From Datnioides undecimradiatus (lineage: Eukaryota > Chordata > Actinopteri > Lobotiformes > Datnioididae), in NCBI GenBank assembly GCA_008933995.1, contig WARS01000981.1:1178001-1242000 (forward strand): a stretch of 64,000 nucleotides of DNA, given 5' to 3'. How positions within the stretch are numbered: the first letter of the stretch is position 1; the number at the start of each line of letters is the position of its first letter. Below the pieces are notes generated by a model, which had not been told where the DNA came from, searched no databases, and saw only the letters and a list, made by a program, of their open reading frames with translations. A program made the translations under genes and the position numbers. Positions 53,550 to 64,000 of the stretch are shown piece after piece.

Positions 53550-53965
53550 GTTTTAGCAAAACATCACCAGCTGTTGTACAAGTGGCCTGCAACACTGCTG
53601 CAAAGCTTTAAAGCAGGTCTTTGATAATGTCTCATGAGGAATGTCACACCATCTCCTGATTAAATTCAGAGTCCAACTGAAGATCCTTGTGATGACTTTT
53701 AGAACTCTGTGTGATCAGAGGTGCCGCAGCTCTTTATCACCAACAGGGCGCTCGTGTCCTAAAGTCGACTGCGTCTTTGCGGTCGTGGCTCCACTTCTGA
53801 ACTCCCTCCTGTTGGAGTTGTGCAGCACCTTTAAAAAGCAGCCAACACTTGCCTTTATTAAATTTTATTTCTTTCATTTTATGGACTTCTTTTATATGGA
53901 GTCCCCGTTTTCCTTTTGTGTTTTATTGTGAAGAGTGCTGTGATCTGATCTCTGAAGGTTCTGTA
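53550..53965 (+). mobile_element. LINE 3' end (L2/Rex-like) fragment
   Basis: The plus strand reads RVQLKILVMTFRTL, followed after damage by APLLNSLLLELCST and FKKQ. In fish L2-like LINE ORF2 C-termini the same order appears as RIxFKILLMTFKAL, then PxLWNSLPxxLR and FKxxLKT. The tail ATTGTGAAGAGTGCTGTGAT resembles the LINE 3' UTR. Several frames are broken, so the copy is inactive. Confidence 0.75.
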
Positions 53966-56900
53966 GAACAGAAAACTTCTTCACTCATTAGAACATTTCG
54001 TTGTTCTCGAGACCGATCGTGTGGAACGCAGAGCCAATTTATGAACAGCCTTGCTTCACAAAGGTTTGCACAGTATGTAAGAACAAATAAGAGGTTTGTG
54101 CAGAGTGTGTGTATGTGTGTGTGTCAATCAGGATATAACTTAAGAAATAACATAAATGATAAATAGAAGGACTTTCGTAGGATAAACTGATTTTTCGATT
54201 ATTTCTTTGCACAAAATCCAGGAACTGATGTGATTAGACTTTAAATATTCTAGTTCAAAGTTTTAAACTTAAAAAACTCTACAGAGATATTGTATCTTGT
54301 AAATAATCTATGAAGTTTTTCTGAGGCAGCCACTGCCGCTCGACATCAGATGAGTCACAGTGATCAGGCATTGTTCCAGTGACTGACTGCTCATTCTGGA
54401 GAGCCATCAAGACCCTCTGATGCAATATTGTAAAAGAGAGGGCGGAGAGCCAGCTCTATATAATGAGCTCTCTTTAAAACCACAAACAAGAGCTTATCTC
54501 CTTCACAAAACTTGACATCACTGCGCTTATGAAGCCGGTTTCACTGATCGTGTCATTAGAGCTGCTGGTTAATTTACGCTCGGTTACAACAAAATGATCT
54601 TCATGCAGTGATCAACGGCAGCGTGGCTTTAAAAGACCATGCAGACATAAAGACAGTAATCTAGGTAGTTAATGAAACAATCCAAATGACTGTGACTGTT
54701 TGTTCCTGTGAATTATGAATAAATTATCACGTGAAAATGACACATCTGCACTGACCATCTGGTGATGACAACGCAGTGCAATTCACTGCAGCAAAATGAA
54801 TTCTCAACTTCTCAAGTGCAGATACATATGTGAATATATAACCCTCCAAAGAACACTGCAACTTGTTTTATTGGACAGAATGCCAGCTGAATAATTAATA
54901 TTGCAGACAATGTCCGAACATAACCTGAGACAGACAGACCTTCATAGATTTTCAGACTGAATATATGAAGTCGTACTTCAAATGCCATCGTCCACGGCAG
55001 CAGACTTTCATTCATAAGCAGCAGAGGATCTCCAGGCTTCAGCGCGTGGTGAACATATTGGGTTCCTCAGTCTCCATTCCAGCTCTATGCTCTCAGAAGC
55101 ATGAAGAACACCATTAGCTCGTCCTTAGCCGTAACATTATGTAAGTTTAACCTTTTTAACTGTGGTGACCCCGGCATTCACACTAGTCAAAGTGCTCTTC
55201 AGCAGGACACTGTGAGCCTGCAGACATGTGCATCTGCTCACTCTCGCCCCTGTGACCCGACCTACTTGCTACACTGCATATAAATGTGCATGAATGTAAA
55301 CAGTAACTAATTAGAGACCGCAGTGAAATCAAGATGTAAGCCATGCTTGGCACTCCATAAGTGTGCGAGGTGCGATTCCTCTCTTGAAGATACGTAAACT
55401 GTTTCTCCGTCTAGTTGAACATTACGGACATGTTTGTTGTCTGAGCAGGTGGTTCAAGTATAATATCGGTAATGAGATGAGGATGGGAGATAATCTACAA
55501 CCCCACTCGTGGGCTGAACCCTGAATCCCAGCTGGTCTCTTTAAGCAGAGCCTCCAGATCTCCTCTTCTCATCCCAGCGATCCTGAGTCTGCTGGCCCAT
55601 TAAAGCCAAAAGTAGCAGCCTGGGGTCTAAGGTTAGGACATAAACTCTGCTGAATGTTTTAGTATGTATCTAAGCATAATGGGGAAACACTGCTGTTGGA
55701 AAGCTTGGCAGCAGAACCACATAACACCGAAATGCTCTGATGCTGTGTGGAAGACAAGTCAGTGCTTAAAAGTGCTTACTGCTTCATTGCCCATGACCCT
55801 GTGATAGTATCCCCTGGTGTCCTGCAGATCTGCTGACCGACTGTTTAAAGAATATTCTCTCGACTCTGTGGCTGCTGCTGTGTATGACAATGGACTACAC
55901 ACTGTCTCCTGACAGTAAAACGCTGGTGTACTCATCTATTTACAGTGCCTCCATCAGCCCGACCTCCATCACGACGAGCATTGCAACGGCTCCGCATACG
56001 CGTATGTCTGTATATGCGTGTGTGTATACTGTATAAACACATAAATGCTGTAAATCAAGTCAGAAAACTGCATTGACAAAACACACTATGTGCCAACAGA
56101 GGAATCATATTGTTAAAGGATTAGAAAATACCAAATGAAGGTAAGTGCAAATGATCAATAATCCATCATTAATCTTACAAGTAGAGCATTTCATCAACAT
56201 CCATATGAGGTTTAAGCAACTAAAGGTCAAAGAACGGAAATGCTTTTAAGGCAAAGGAGTAAAGGAAGGACAGCTCCCCTTAATTTGATGAGTTGGCATA
56301 TTTTCTCATCAAAAACAGAAATGAAAAAGCGAGAAAAAAGAAAAAGAAAGAAATAAGTCGCAAAATCAGGATGTGCGTTTATTGCATTTACCAATTAAAC
56401 AACTCATTTATACACACACACGCACACACAAAGCGGATCCCACTTAAAGCCTGAGACCTCTCTGCGTTGTTACCTGTTGTCAGCAGAGGTACTTCCAAAG
56501 GAGGGTGTTTGTATTTTTGTTTGTAAGAAGGTTTAAATGTGTGATAGCTTGATCTTGTCATCAGCTTGTTTAGAGGGAAAACAACAGTATAGGTGTAAAC
56601 TAGAAATTGAGTCATTATTTAGATTTACAAGATCATTACTAATGTGATTTCTCCTCTGTTGTCTCAATTAAAGGTGTTGCTTAAGGCCAAGAGGTGCTGT
56701 CCAAGTTCATGGTTGTCATGGGGATGAAACCAGACACCGCATGGCTCACACAAAGCTTGCATAATCGTGGAGCTGTTAATGAGCACCGTGTTAAAGTTGC
56801 ATGGGATGAAATGAATGCAGACGCTGTACTTTGAAGTCAGCATATTGTGATTGTTCCCGCCATCACTGCTTTCAGACGCTCAATCAAAAGTTGCCTTCTG

Positions 56901-57329
56901 ATCAGCCCACGAGTTATAAATAAATGCTTCGGTCAATTAATAGAAATGTGTTTTTGTAACGCGGGCCGCGCTGGTTGAACAGCACGGCCTGACGTTGCTG
57001 TTTGGCATCATGTTGCAGATTAAAATCAGAGTATTGGAAATCTGAATATGGCCATTTTATTAGAAATAAGCCGTTTCTTCTCACCTATGTGGATGAGGAT
57101 TGCACCTTGTGAGCTGCACTTAATGCTGCACGGATCATCTGCATATCAAATTGGTAGCATTAAACCAGCCCATTACGCTATGTGTATACAGCGCAGTGCG
57201 CCTCACTGTGCCCCGCATCTCTGCGAGGGCGCCGCTGCAACTCCACACATCATTTTAGCCAAAGCATCTTAACATCTGGTATTCCCCATTAACCTCGCCT
57301 AATATAGTGGATGAGGAACACACTCGCAA

Positions 57330-57373
57330 CCCCCCCACCCCCACCCCTCCCCCTCTACCCCCCTCCCACCCCC
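57330..57373 (-). repeat. G-rich tract on the sense strand, G-quadruplex candidate
   Basis: On the minus strand this reads as seven G-tracts of at least three Gs separated by loops of 1-4 bases. It would lie in the pre-mRNA about 260 nt downstream of the Ig1 exon 5' splice site. Folding is inferred from composition only. Confidence 0.7.
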
Positions 57374-57630
57374 GTCTTGAGCAAGGCGTTTAGCCCCTAA
57401 TTGCTCCAGTGGAGCAATGATTGAGGAAATGAGATTCTAGAAAGAGAGCACATGCCTGTTCTCACTCTCTGGTTTGTTCACTTATGCCCTCGTGTGCTGG
57501 TGTTCAGGAATAACACACACACACAAGCATCAATCACACAGTGCGCAACAGCACAAAACGACATCAATTACATTCAAACAAATTGTATGCGTGTGTGCAT
57601 AAAAATATGCACTGGACATATAGGCGTTAC

Positions 57631-57863
57631 CTTGGACGAGGATGTGCACTGAGGTGGTTCTCGGTCGACTGCTTGTCTGGACTGCGCACACATACTGCCC
57701 CTCGTCCGTCATGTCCACATTTTCAATCTTGATGGTAAACTCATCTTGATTAAGGGTAACCAGACTCACTCTGGGATCCACCGACCATTTGTCTTCTCCA
57801 GCGTACAGTATACTCGACCGGTTTAGCCATGCTGTGTGCGTGACAACGTCTCCCTGTGCACAT
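57631..57863 (-). CDS. IgLON-family gene, Ig1 exon (first exon seen in the window)
   Basis: This 233 bp exon encodes most of the first Ig domain of an IgLON protein, a GPI-anchored neuronal adhesion molecule of the LSAMP/NTM/OPCML/NEGR1/IGLON5 group. It has a pyrimidine-rich acceptor ending in cag and a gtaacg donor. Seventy-seven whole codons are visible. Residue 1 is the B-strand cysteine and C59 (context QYVCAVQ) its partner. The family core AWLNRS, then ILYAG and DKWSVDPRV, is intact, and N14 is a glycosylation sequon (NRS). The exon starts one base before the first cysteine codon, so the signal peptide and the first Ig strand must come from an upstream exon. It ends in phase 1, matching the next exon. 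Ig1 resembles NEGR1 (SVDPRVS, TLN) and IGLON5 (EF.I.I) as much as OPCML. The open frame upstream of the acceptor is intronic. The exon itself is certain; the paralogue is not. Confidence 0.95.
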
Positions 57864-60800
57864 CTGTAAAGAGACGGAAACAGCATTGAAAATAGGGCTT
57901 TTACCAAGTGGACTGATATATTAGGGTTAGGTGAAGTACTCACAGAGTCAACAAATATGTCTCATTGTGATCCAGCGTTGTTGCTTGACATATTGTGCAC
58001 AGTCAAGCCATCAAACAATTCAAATGCCATGTTTGTCAAGCACAACCCCCCCCCCCCCCTTACAGTTCATATGGACGCTATATTATTCATTGCAAATTTC
58101 AGAATGATTTTTTTTTTTTTACTGTCTGGCCCGGCGATGGACAGTCATCACACTGATTAGAAAAACCTTCAACCAGAGAGGAGGAACTAATCAGTGGAAC
58201 CAGCTGGTGTGGCGTTGCAGGCTGCAGACGCCGCGATCTCTGCGGTGCGCATGGCTTTCACGGCTGCACGCGGGTACTTCTAAAGGCCGCGCCATGAGAC
58301 GGGGAGAGGGGAGGCCATGGAGCAGATGAGTCTGAGTAAGCATACTTTGCATGAAACAATATGCAGATATTATTTGGTTTGTCTATACCGCCCTACAAAT
58401 CCCAGAATCCCCCCTTTTTTTTAAAATGTGGGCGCTCTCAAACACGTTTACTTTTTGCCATTTACTTTCCGAACCAAATCATTTTCAGAATAGAGTTTTG
58501 AAAGGTAATAATAAAAGTCATTATATAATACTGGAAGCATAATTGCAGTTCTCAGTTCCCCCATAAAAAGGAGGCAATTTCAATGTATAATATACTCTGA
58601 CATCAACATGTGATTTCGCTAGCGTCTGAGCTATTATCAATCATGTTAACAGCCTGCTCGGAATATTGACACTTTTTCAATAAGCCTGGTAACTAGACAC
58701 ATTGTAGGTATGCAAATGTGGTTCTCAAGCAGTCATCAGGTTCCTTTTGTTAATCTGCCCACACACTTGGCTTGTGACATTCCAAAGTGATTGAGACAAT
58801 GAGGCGAGAACTACACTCCCGTGCTCGGCTGCAATCACAACAGATTGGTTTCAGCAGTCGCGAGAAACACTCCTTTGATACAGGAGCTGGGTCACTGATC
58901 TTTAACTGTTTCCGCGGTGCAGCACATCTGCTGTATTTTCATGACAAATCTTTGGAAGCCCCGCTGAGAAAGTAGTGACAGAGCTGGAGGAGAAAGAGTC
59001 TCATCCGTGTGTGAGAGTGAAATTTATACTTTGCTCAAACTGTGCTCTCAGTTGCCAAATGCCTGTTTATAATCTGGGTTATTTCACTTCTGGTAGCCTA
59101 ATTCTCTGATGCACAGAAGAGCAAGTAAGGAACGGTGGCGGTACAACAGGAGCTCAACACTCTGCGGCTGAAAGACTCAAGGTTCCATTTACGCTGTCAG
59201 AGCTTTTGTTACAGCATCAGTCACTTCCACTTCAGTGGCGGCAGCGGGGTCAATGGCATCCTTGGGGCATTTGTGGTGCTATGGTGAGGAAAGAAGACAA
59301 AAAACCCCACTGTGGTCGTGCGTGTGTGTGCGTGAGCGTGTGTGATCGATACACAGGAGCAACGGCTTCAGAAAAATAATGGATTGCCGCACGTGTGAGA
59401 TGGTGAGGGATCAATTTACTATGACAAAGTGGATCCGAAGCGGGGTTTTCATTTCTAATGGCTACAGTGAATTAATTTCCCCAAGCTGCAAATGCATCTC
59501 GCACTATTTAATGTTATCCTTTCGAAATACCACCGAACACAGCCCCGGTGCCAACTGTGCTTCACCTGCAACTCTAATTCAACCCAACACCCTGTGCTAT
59601 GTGTCTCTAAATGATGGCGTGAGACTTTAAAAGGGTGACGTAACCCTTGCCATGACCTCCAACTTCTCACCCTGACTCAAGGACGCTGTGACATCACTGC
59701 TGGTGAGCACACCCAGCAGCACTGATAGGTGTGGTGGGTATGGTCAGAGGGGAAACAGATATAATTGTCACCCTGAGAGGACGGAGAGAACCCTGCGTTT
59801 CAGCCTGGCGTCAAGTCCCCTCATCTAAAGTCTCCCGCAGACGTACAAAGATACCTGCCTGCACGTCCATAGATGCTCACTCCGGTATAAAAAAAAAAAT
59901 CTGAAGGCCCAAACTTTTCTTGGAGGAAGTCCAACGCGCAGCCTCTTTGGTGAGCAGCATATCTGCTCAGCCTCAGTTTCCCCGTTGGGCTGTTACCGAA
60001 GGAGACGTGTGCTCCTCAGCACAGACGCTGGCTTAGAATTTGAAGACACAGGGTGTGTTCATGCACAAGAAATCAAGGCTTTCTCCGTTTGAAGACACAA
60101 TCAGCAAGAAGTGGGATTCAGGTGCCAGTCGATCTGTCTGCACGGTGTAGATTCTAAAGACACCTGCACACTTAGGAACTTTGTGATAGGGCATGAAAAC
60201 ACAAATTAAACATGGGAGCATCACACTGGAGCTCGCACATTTCAGAATGCAGGATGTTGCTTTACCTACGACCACATATTGTCGATATCCCAGCGTTCGC
60301 TCACTGAAACCGCTGCTCCGTGCGTGGAACAATGCATCCTCCACCACAACCTAATGTCCTCGCAGGTGTGGCTGAGTTCTATGAGTTCACGGCATTACCT
60401 GTGATTGTTCTCCGTCTTTGCACTTCTGAGTGTGACCACGCGAGCGTGGTGTGAACGTGCCGAGGGACAACAGGATGCATCCCACCTGCGCAGCTGGGCT
60501 CATTTAAACAAGCGAAAGGAGGCCGTCACTCTCTCATCCCGAAACTCCCGTGAAGGTCGTCTGTGCCTGCTCACGAGTGTGGTCATAAAACACCAGAAAG
60601 GGAGTTTTTGTTTGCAAAGGCTTTAGCTATAGAAATCATCACAACAGCGGTGTGACACGTTCATGTGCATGTTCTGACAATGTGAAACAGCTGAGGCTGA
60701 GAAAGAGAAACACGTGGCAACATGAAAAACAGATGAGAGCCCCTCCAGTCGAGGCATACGTGCAGCTTCACAAACCTTACTGCATTTTGATATTGATAAT

Positions 60801-63099
60801 CCATATCATGCGCGCCATAAATTATTGGTTATACAGTTTATTCTCTCACTACTTCACCCAGCCTGTTCTCTGCTTCACCTATGTTTTTCTCCAACGGTCT
60901 TTGTTTTCGAGATGTGCCGAGATTCTCCATGGCAACGGCGCAAAGCACTGAAGGCATTTCACATTTTTACAAATGATAAAAAAAAAAAAAAAAAAAGATG
61001 AGAGCGCGAGGTGATGAAGTGCATCCTGAAGTTACCGCGCATCATTACGAACCGCTGAAATCTGGAACTCTTACACAAGCTATGGTCAAACAGAAAGCCA
61101 GACTAAATCGGGGTTCAGCATCCGACTTAAAAAAGGCCCGATCACGTGACTTTTAACGAACTCGGCGATGCTCCTGTTTACTTATCGGTCTTCAAGGTTG
61201 AGGCGATGGTCAGCGCCTCCCACAGAAACACAGCCTTCAGTGGTTCTCGCTTAATTTGAGAGGGTCAGTGACACAGCGGAAGGTATCTTCGCACCGTGTT
61301 TACACTGCCTTCCAATTTCCAATTCATGAGAAACTCAACTGCAGTCATGTGGCGGGAGTGGGAGTGCTGCCTCTTTGAGCGCGATGAAAGAACACAAAAC
61401 AAACCATGTGATATGAGATTGCGGTTGCGGGTCTTTTGATAGTCATTAAATGAGGCGAGAAGAGGAGGAAAGAGGAAGTAAAAGCAGCGCCAGTGCCACT
61501 TTTGTTGAGTTTTGCGCCGCATACTGTATTAGCAAAGTTTCTCAGGCAACATGCGCAGCCACATCAGCACCAGTCTCCCGCTGCTCTTGTACATCCCCGA
61601 CAACTAATATTTCACATTAGAAGTCAAAATGTTCTGCGGCTAATTGGGATGATCCTCTTCAATATATATTTTTAGAACCTTATTGAATGGAAATCTGCTC
61701 CGACTCCGGTTGTTATTGTCATAAAAACTATATGGCTCAGCAGCCAAATCCCCCAAGAGAGCAACAAAAAGAAAAACGAAGGGATAAATATTTTACATAC
61801 CATATATTCTCCCCTTATCACTTCTGCACAGATGGCAAACAAAATTTAATCCAAGGGGAAAAAAAAAAAAATTGTCAATCCCCTCAAAAGCATGAAAGGA
61901 GGCAGGGCCGGGGAAGATGCGAGATCGGGAGGTGAAACCGTAACCGTGAGCAAACAGCTCCCCCACTCTCGTCCCCGCCTGTGCTTCCTGACAGTAACGC
62001 GTGGATCATTAAAAATACATGACACTTGTTGCGCCACAATTAGGCATCGCCAGTAGACTTTGTTTACATCGTGGATCAATGGAGTTAATGTTTAATACTA
62101 TGTCATCAGTGGCTCTGCTTCCTGGAACACAACCCTCATCCCTTTCAACATGCGGTCCCTGAAGAGGGGAACATTACCTTCTAATGACCCAGACACGCTT
62201 AAAGTGACGATGTTCACCCACCTGTGCTTTTTAAAATGCCGCAACAAGGAAATGTCTTAATGCGACGGAGGCTTGATCACAAAGTGCTTGACAAAATCTG
62301 ATTAATGTGATCAAATGAACAAAGCCTGGTGTCGTATTGGGCTCACACATTGCTCTTTTCATGCTAGCCTGCCCCCCTCCCAGTCTCTGTAGGTTTAGGT
62401 CATTGTGGCATTAATTAAGTATTAATCTGTGTTGTTTAGAGGAGCAGGAGAGGCTGCCTCTCAGAACACAGGCGGACATTTCAGCTCATCCATCTCAGCT
62501 GATTTTGCTCTGATACACCTCCCATAACTCGCGGGTGTTGTAGACACAGAACACACAAGTGCGGACAGTAAGCAATCAATGTACAGTAGCTGGGATGTGT
62601 TGATCCGAGGAGCTGATATGATTAATTTGCTGCTCTGGAGAGGCGACTCGCGTCAACGTGCTGCTGGTGTGGGATTTAACTCGACAAACAACAGTCATGG
62701 CTGTTTTGACAAAGCACCGCAGGCTGCAGGCACAACCGGCTCTGACGCCCCCGAGAAGCAAATCGCTCCCGTCTCACTGTCCCCAAATGAACAGGGGCGT
62801 GTCGCATCGCGCTCAGCTGGCACGCCGCTTCTGCTGAGCAGCACAAAACTAAAGGCAATGTTGTTGTGGCTCAGTTAAAGAGCAATATTTGAAGGAGCAG
62901 AAACTGAATCTCAGTTTGCAACACCATCAACGACAGGAGAGCCCGTGATTCGTCTGTAGCTTTACATTAAGGGACACAAATGTGCAGGATTTAAAGAAAA
63001 CCCTGAAAATACATCTGCAGGGAAACCAGTTCATGAATGCTACCTCATGCTTTGTTTGATGCATTTTAACATAGGAGATTATATTACACATTACAGTGA

Positions 63100-63301
63100 A
63101 TGGTATATGGTCTGTAATGATATAGCACTTTTCTAGTTGTCTGACCACTAAAAGCGCGTCACCCTACAGGTCCAGCATTCACTCGTTCACACGAAACAAA
63201 GAAAACTTAGGATTCTAACACATCCACACTCTGATGGCGCAGCATCAGGAATAATTTGGTGTGCCTTGCCCAAAGACACTTCAGCATGCAGCCTGGAGGA
63301 G
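63100..63301 (-). mobile_element. SINE, 3' portion (interrupted by an LTR)
   Basis: The plus strand shows the reverse complement of the same SINE family as at 44179: ATGGTCTGTAATGATATAGC near the end, ACCACTAAAAGCGCG, and TTGCCCAAAGACACTTC. It stops at CTGGAGGAG, exactly where the solo LTR begins, and resumes at 63768. Confidence 0.8.
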
Positions 63302-63762
63302 TGTAGAAGATTATTTTTGTTATATGCTAAGATTCAGCTAATGTTAACCTTGTTTACCACACTATGTGCCCTATGTTATGCTTGACCTTTTGGCCTCTGT
63401 ATGTGGGATGAGAGACAGATGCAACTCGACAGGATGTCCCAACTGTGACCCCCTTCTCTCATATCTTGTCTCGGTCATCAACCAGACAGGACATGTGCAT
63501 CTCACCTGCTTCATACATCCTGTTTTTATATGAACTACGTTTGAACTGCGTCGGAGTAACTAACTTCTGCCTAGCGACAGTGTGATATGTCGCGACAGAA
63601 CCCTGTATAAATGATGTCTGTCTTCTTTGTTTACAGTATTTGGATTCCTCATTACACTGCTGCGTGCTCTGTTCTGACTGAATCCCTTCTTGCAAGAACA
63701 AAGCTCGGAAAGACAACTCAGCTGGTTGACTTGTTTATGAAACGCATGAGATTTCCACCACA
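63302..63762 (+). mobile_element. Solo LTR inserted in a SINE
   Basis: This 461 bp block begins TGTAGAAG and ends CCACCACA, the TG...CA termini of retroviral-type LTRs. A perfect 5 bp target duplication AGGAG lies on both sides (63297-63301 and 63763-63767). A TATAAA box at 63606-63611, about 305 bp in, supports plus orientation. Removing it rejoins a SINE in register. No internal retroelement genes are present, so it is a recombination product (solo LTR). The 5 bp duplication fits Ty3/gypsy, BEL or some endogenous retrovirus groups; the family is unresolved. Confidence 0.85.
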
Positions 63763-63767
63763 AGGAG

Positions 63768-63809
63768 CTGGGGATCAAACCACCGATCCTTTGGTAGGTG
63801 GACAACCCG
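63768..63809 (-). mobile_element. SINE, 5' head portion (continuation after the LTR)
   Basis: The minus strand reads CGGGTTGTCCACCTACC followed by GGTTTGATCCCCAG, containing a B-box-like GGTTTGATCCC. It aligns with CAGGTTGTCCACCCATC and GGTTCGACGCC of the copy at 44179. The A-box head is missing or too diverged beyond about 63809. Confidence 0.75.
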
Positions 63810-63881
63810 AGGAAACCGTTCAAAGCTTTTTTCTTTGCTAAAGAACAGCTGTGTTTTCTTTCCTGCACGCTTTTACAAGCA

Positions 63882-63906
63882 CGATGCATGCTGCATGCTG
63901 CATGCT
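63882..63906. repeat. GCATGCT triplication
   Basis: Three tandem copies of a 7 bp near-palindromic unit containing GCATGC. Confidence 0.8.
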
Positions 63907-64000
63907 GACCTATCAGAGTTCTGTACCCTCTGGTATGGAAGCAGTTTGGCCTGTGACAGTACTTGCCCCAACACAGCCGAGATAAAATGTTACTCTCACG

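Larger units (their letters stand above)
44607..57630 (-). other. Intron between Ig1 and Ig2 (13.0 kb)
   Basis: A phase-1 intron holding a hAT element (49917-50511), a LINE 3' fragment (53550-53965), a GCA repeat (51238-51258), a T-run near 51032 and a C-rich tract (57330-57373) close to the Ig1 exon. The remaining sequence shows no recognisable exon or RNA gene. Confidence 0.88.
57864..64000 (-). other. Upstream intron or 5' flank of the IgLON gene
   Basis: The Ig1 exon begins with an acceptor, so this sequence should be intron unless a first exon lies inside it. I searched the minus strand for a signal peptide or for the family string before the first cysteine (NxTVRQGxxxxLR-like) and saw neither. 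Contents are a 14 C run (58046-58059), a CpG-rich patch near 58200-58310, an A-run near 60978 and the SINE/LTR nest at 63100-63809. Confidence 0.7.

Noticed and set aside
57864..57943. N-terminal extension of the Ig1 exon by its open upstream frame
   Set aside because: A strong pyrimidine tract and cag acceptor precede the cysteine codon, and the upstream residues do not match IgLON sequence.

Overview
This is an animal nuclear genomic window, almost certainly from a teleost fish. It is mostly non-coding and AT-leaning, with many dinucleotide microsatellites, GT-AG introns, fish-style tRNA-derived SINEs, LINE scraps, a hAT element and a solo LTR. There is no operon, ribosome-binding site, CRISPR array or bacterial feature. 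Nearly all short ORFs read as chance frames or repeats.

The one gene I can support is an IgLON-family cell-adhesion gene on the minus strand. Six consecutive coding exons fit together in phase: Ig1 (57631-57863), the two halves of Ig2 (44481-44606 and 29788-29916), the two halves of Ig3 (28748-28868 and 28090-28241), and the terminal GPI-anchor exon with the stop codon (24231-24331). Together they give 286 residues of continuous protein: three Ig domains, each with its cysteine pair, six N-glycosylation sequons and a hydrophobic C-terminal tail. The first exon(s), with the signal peptide and the start of Ig1, were not found and probably lie beyond 64000. Ig3 and the tail look most like the OPCML/neurotrimin branch, while Ig1 also resembles NEGR1 and IGLON5, so I do not name the paralogue.

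Layout: 1-24230 is downstream flank and 3' UTR, with a SINE at 13793-14135 and several microsatellites. 24231-29916 holds the four 3' exons, closely spaced. 29917-44480 is a 14.6 kb intron carrying a decayed MOV10L1-like RNA helicase retro-pseudogene (39270-39905), an old retroelement remnant (about 41980-42335) and a SINE (44179-44457). 44607-57630 is a 13.0 kb intron with a 595 bp hAT element (49917-50511, perfect 8 bp target duplication), a LINE 3' fragment (53550-53965) and a G-rich tract on the sense strand just after the Ig1 exon. 57864-64000 is upstream intron; near its end a SINE is split by a 461 bp solo LTR with a perfect 5 bp target duplication.

I found no previously undescribed biological system. 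The observations most worth a second look are the helicase retrocopy, the nested LTR-in-SINE insertion, the precisely bounded hAT element, the divergent IgLON paralogue and the G-rich intronic tract.
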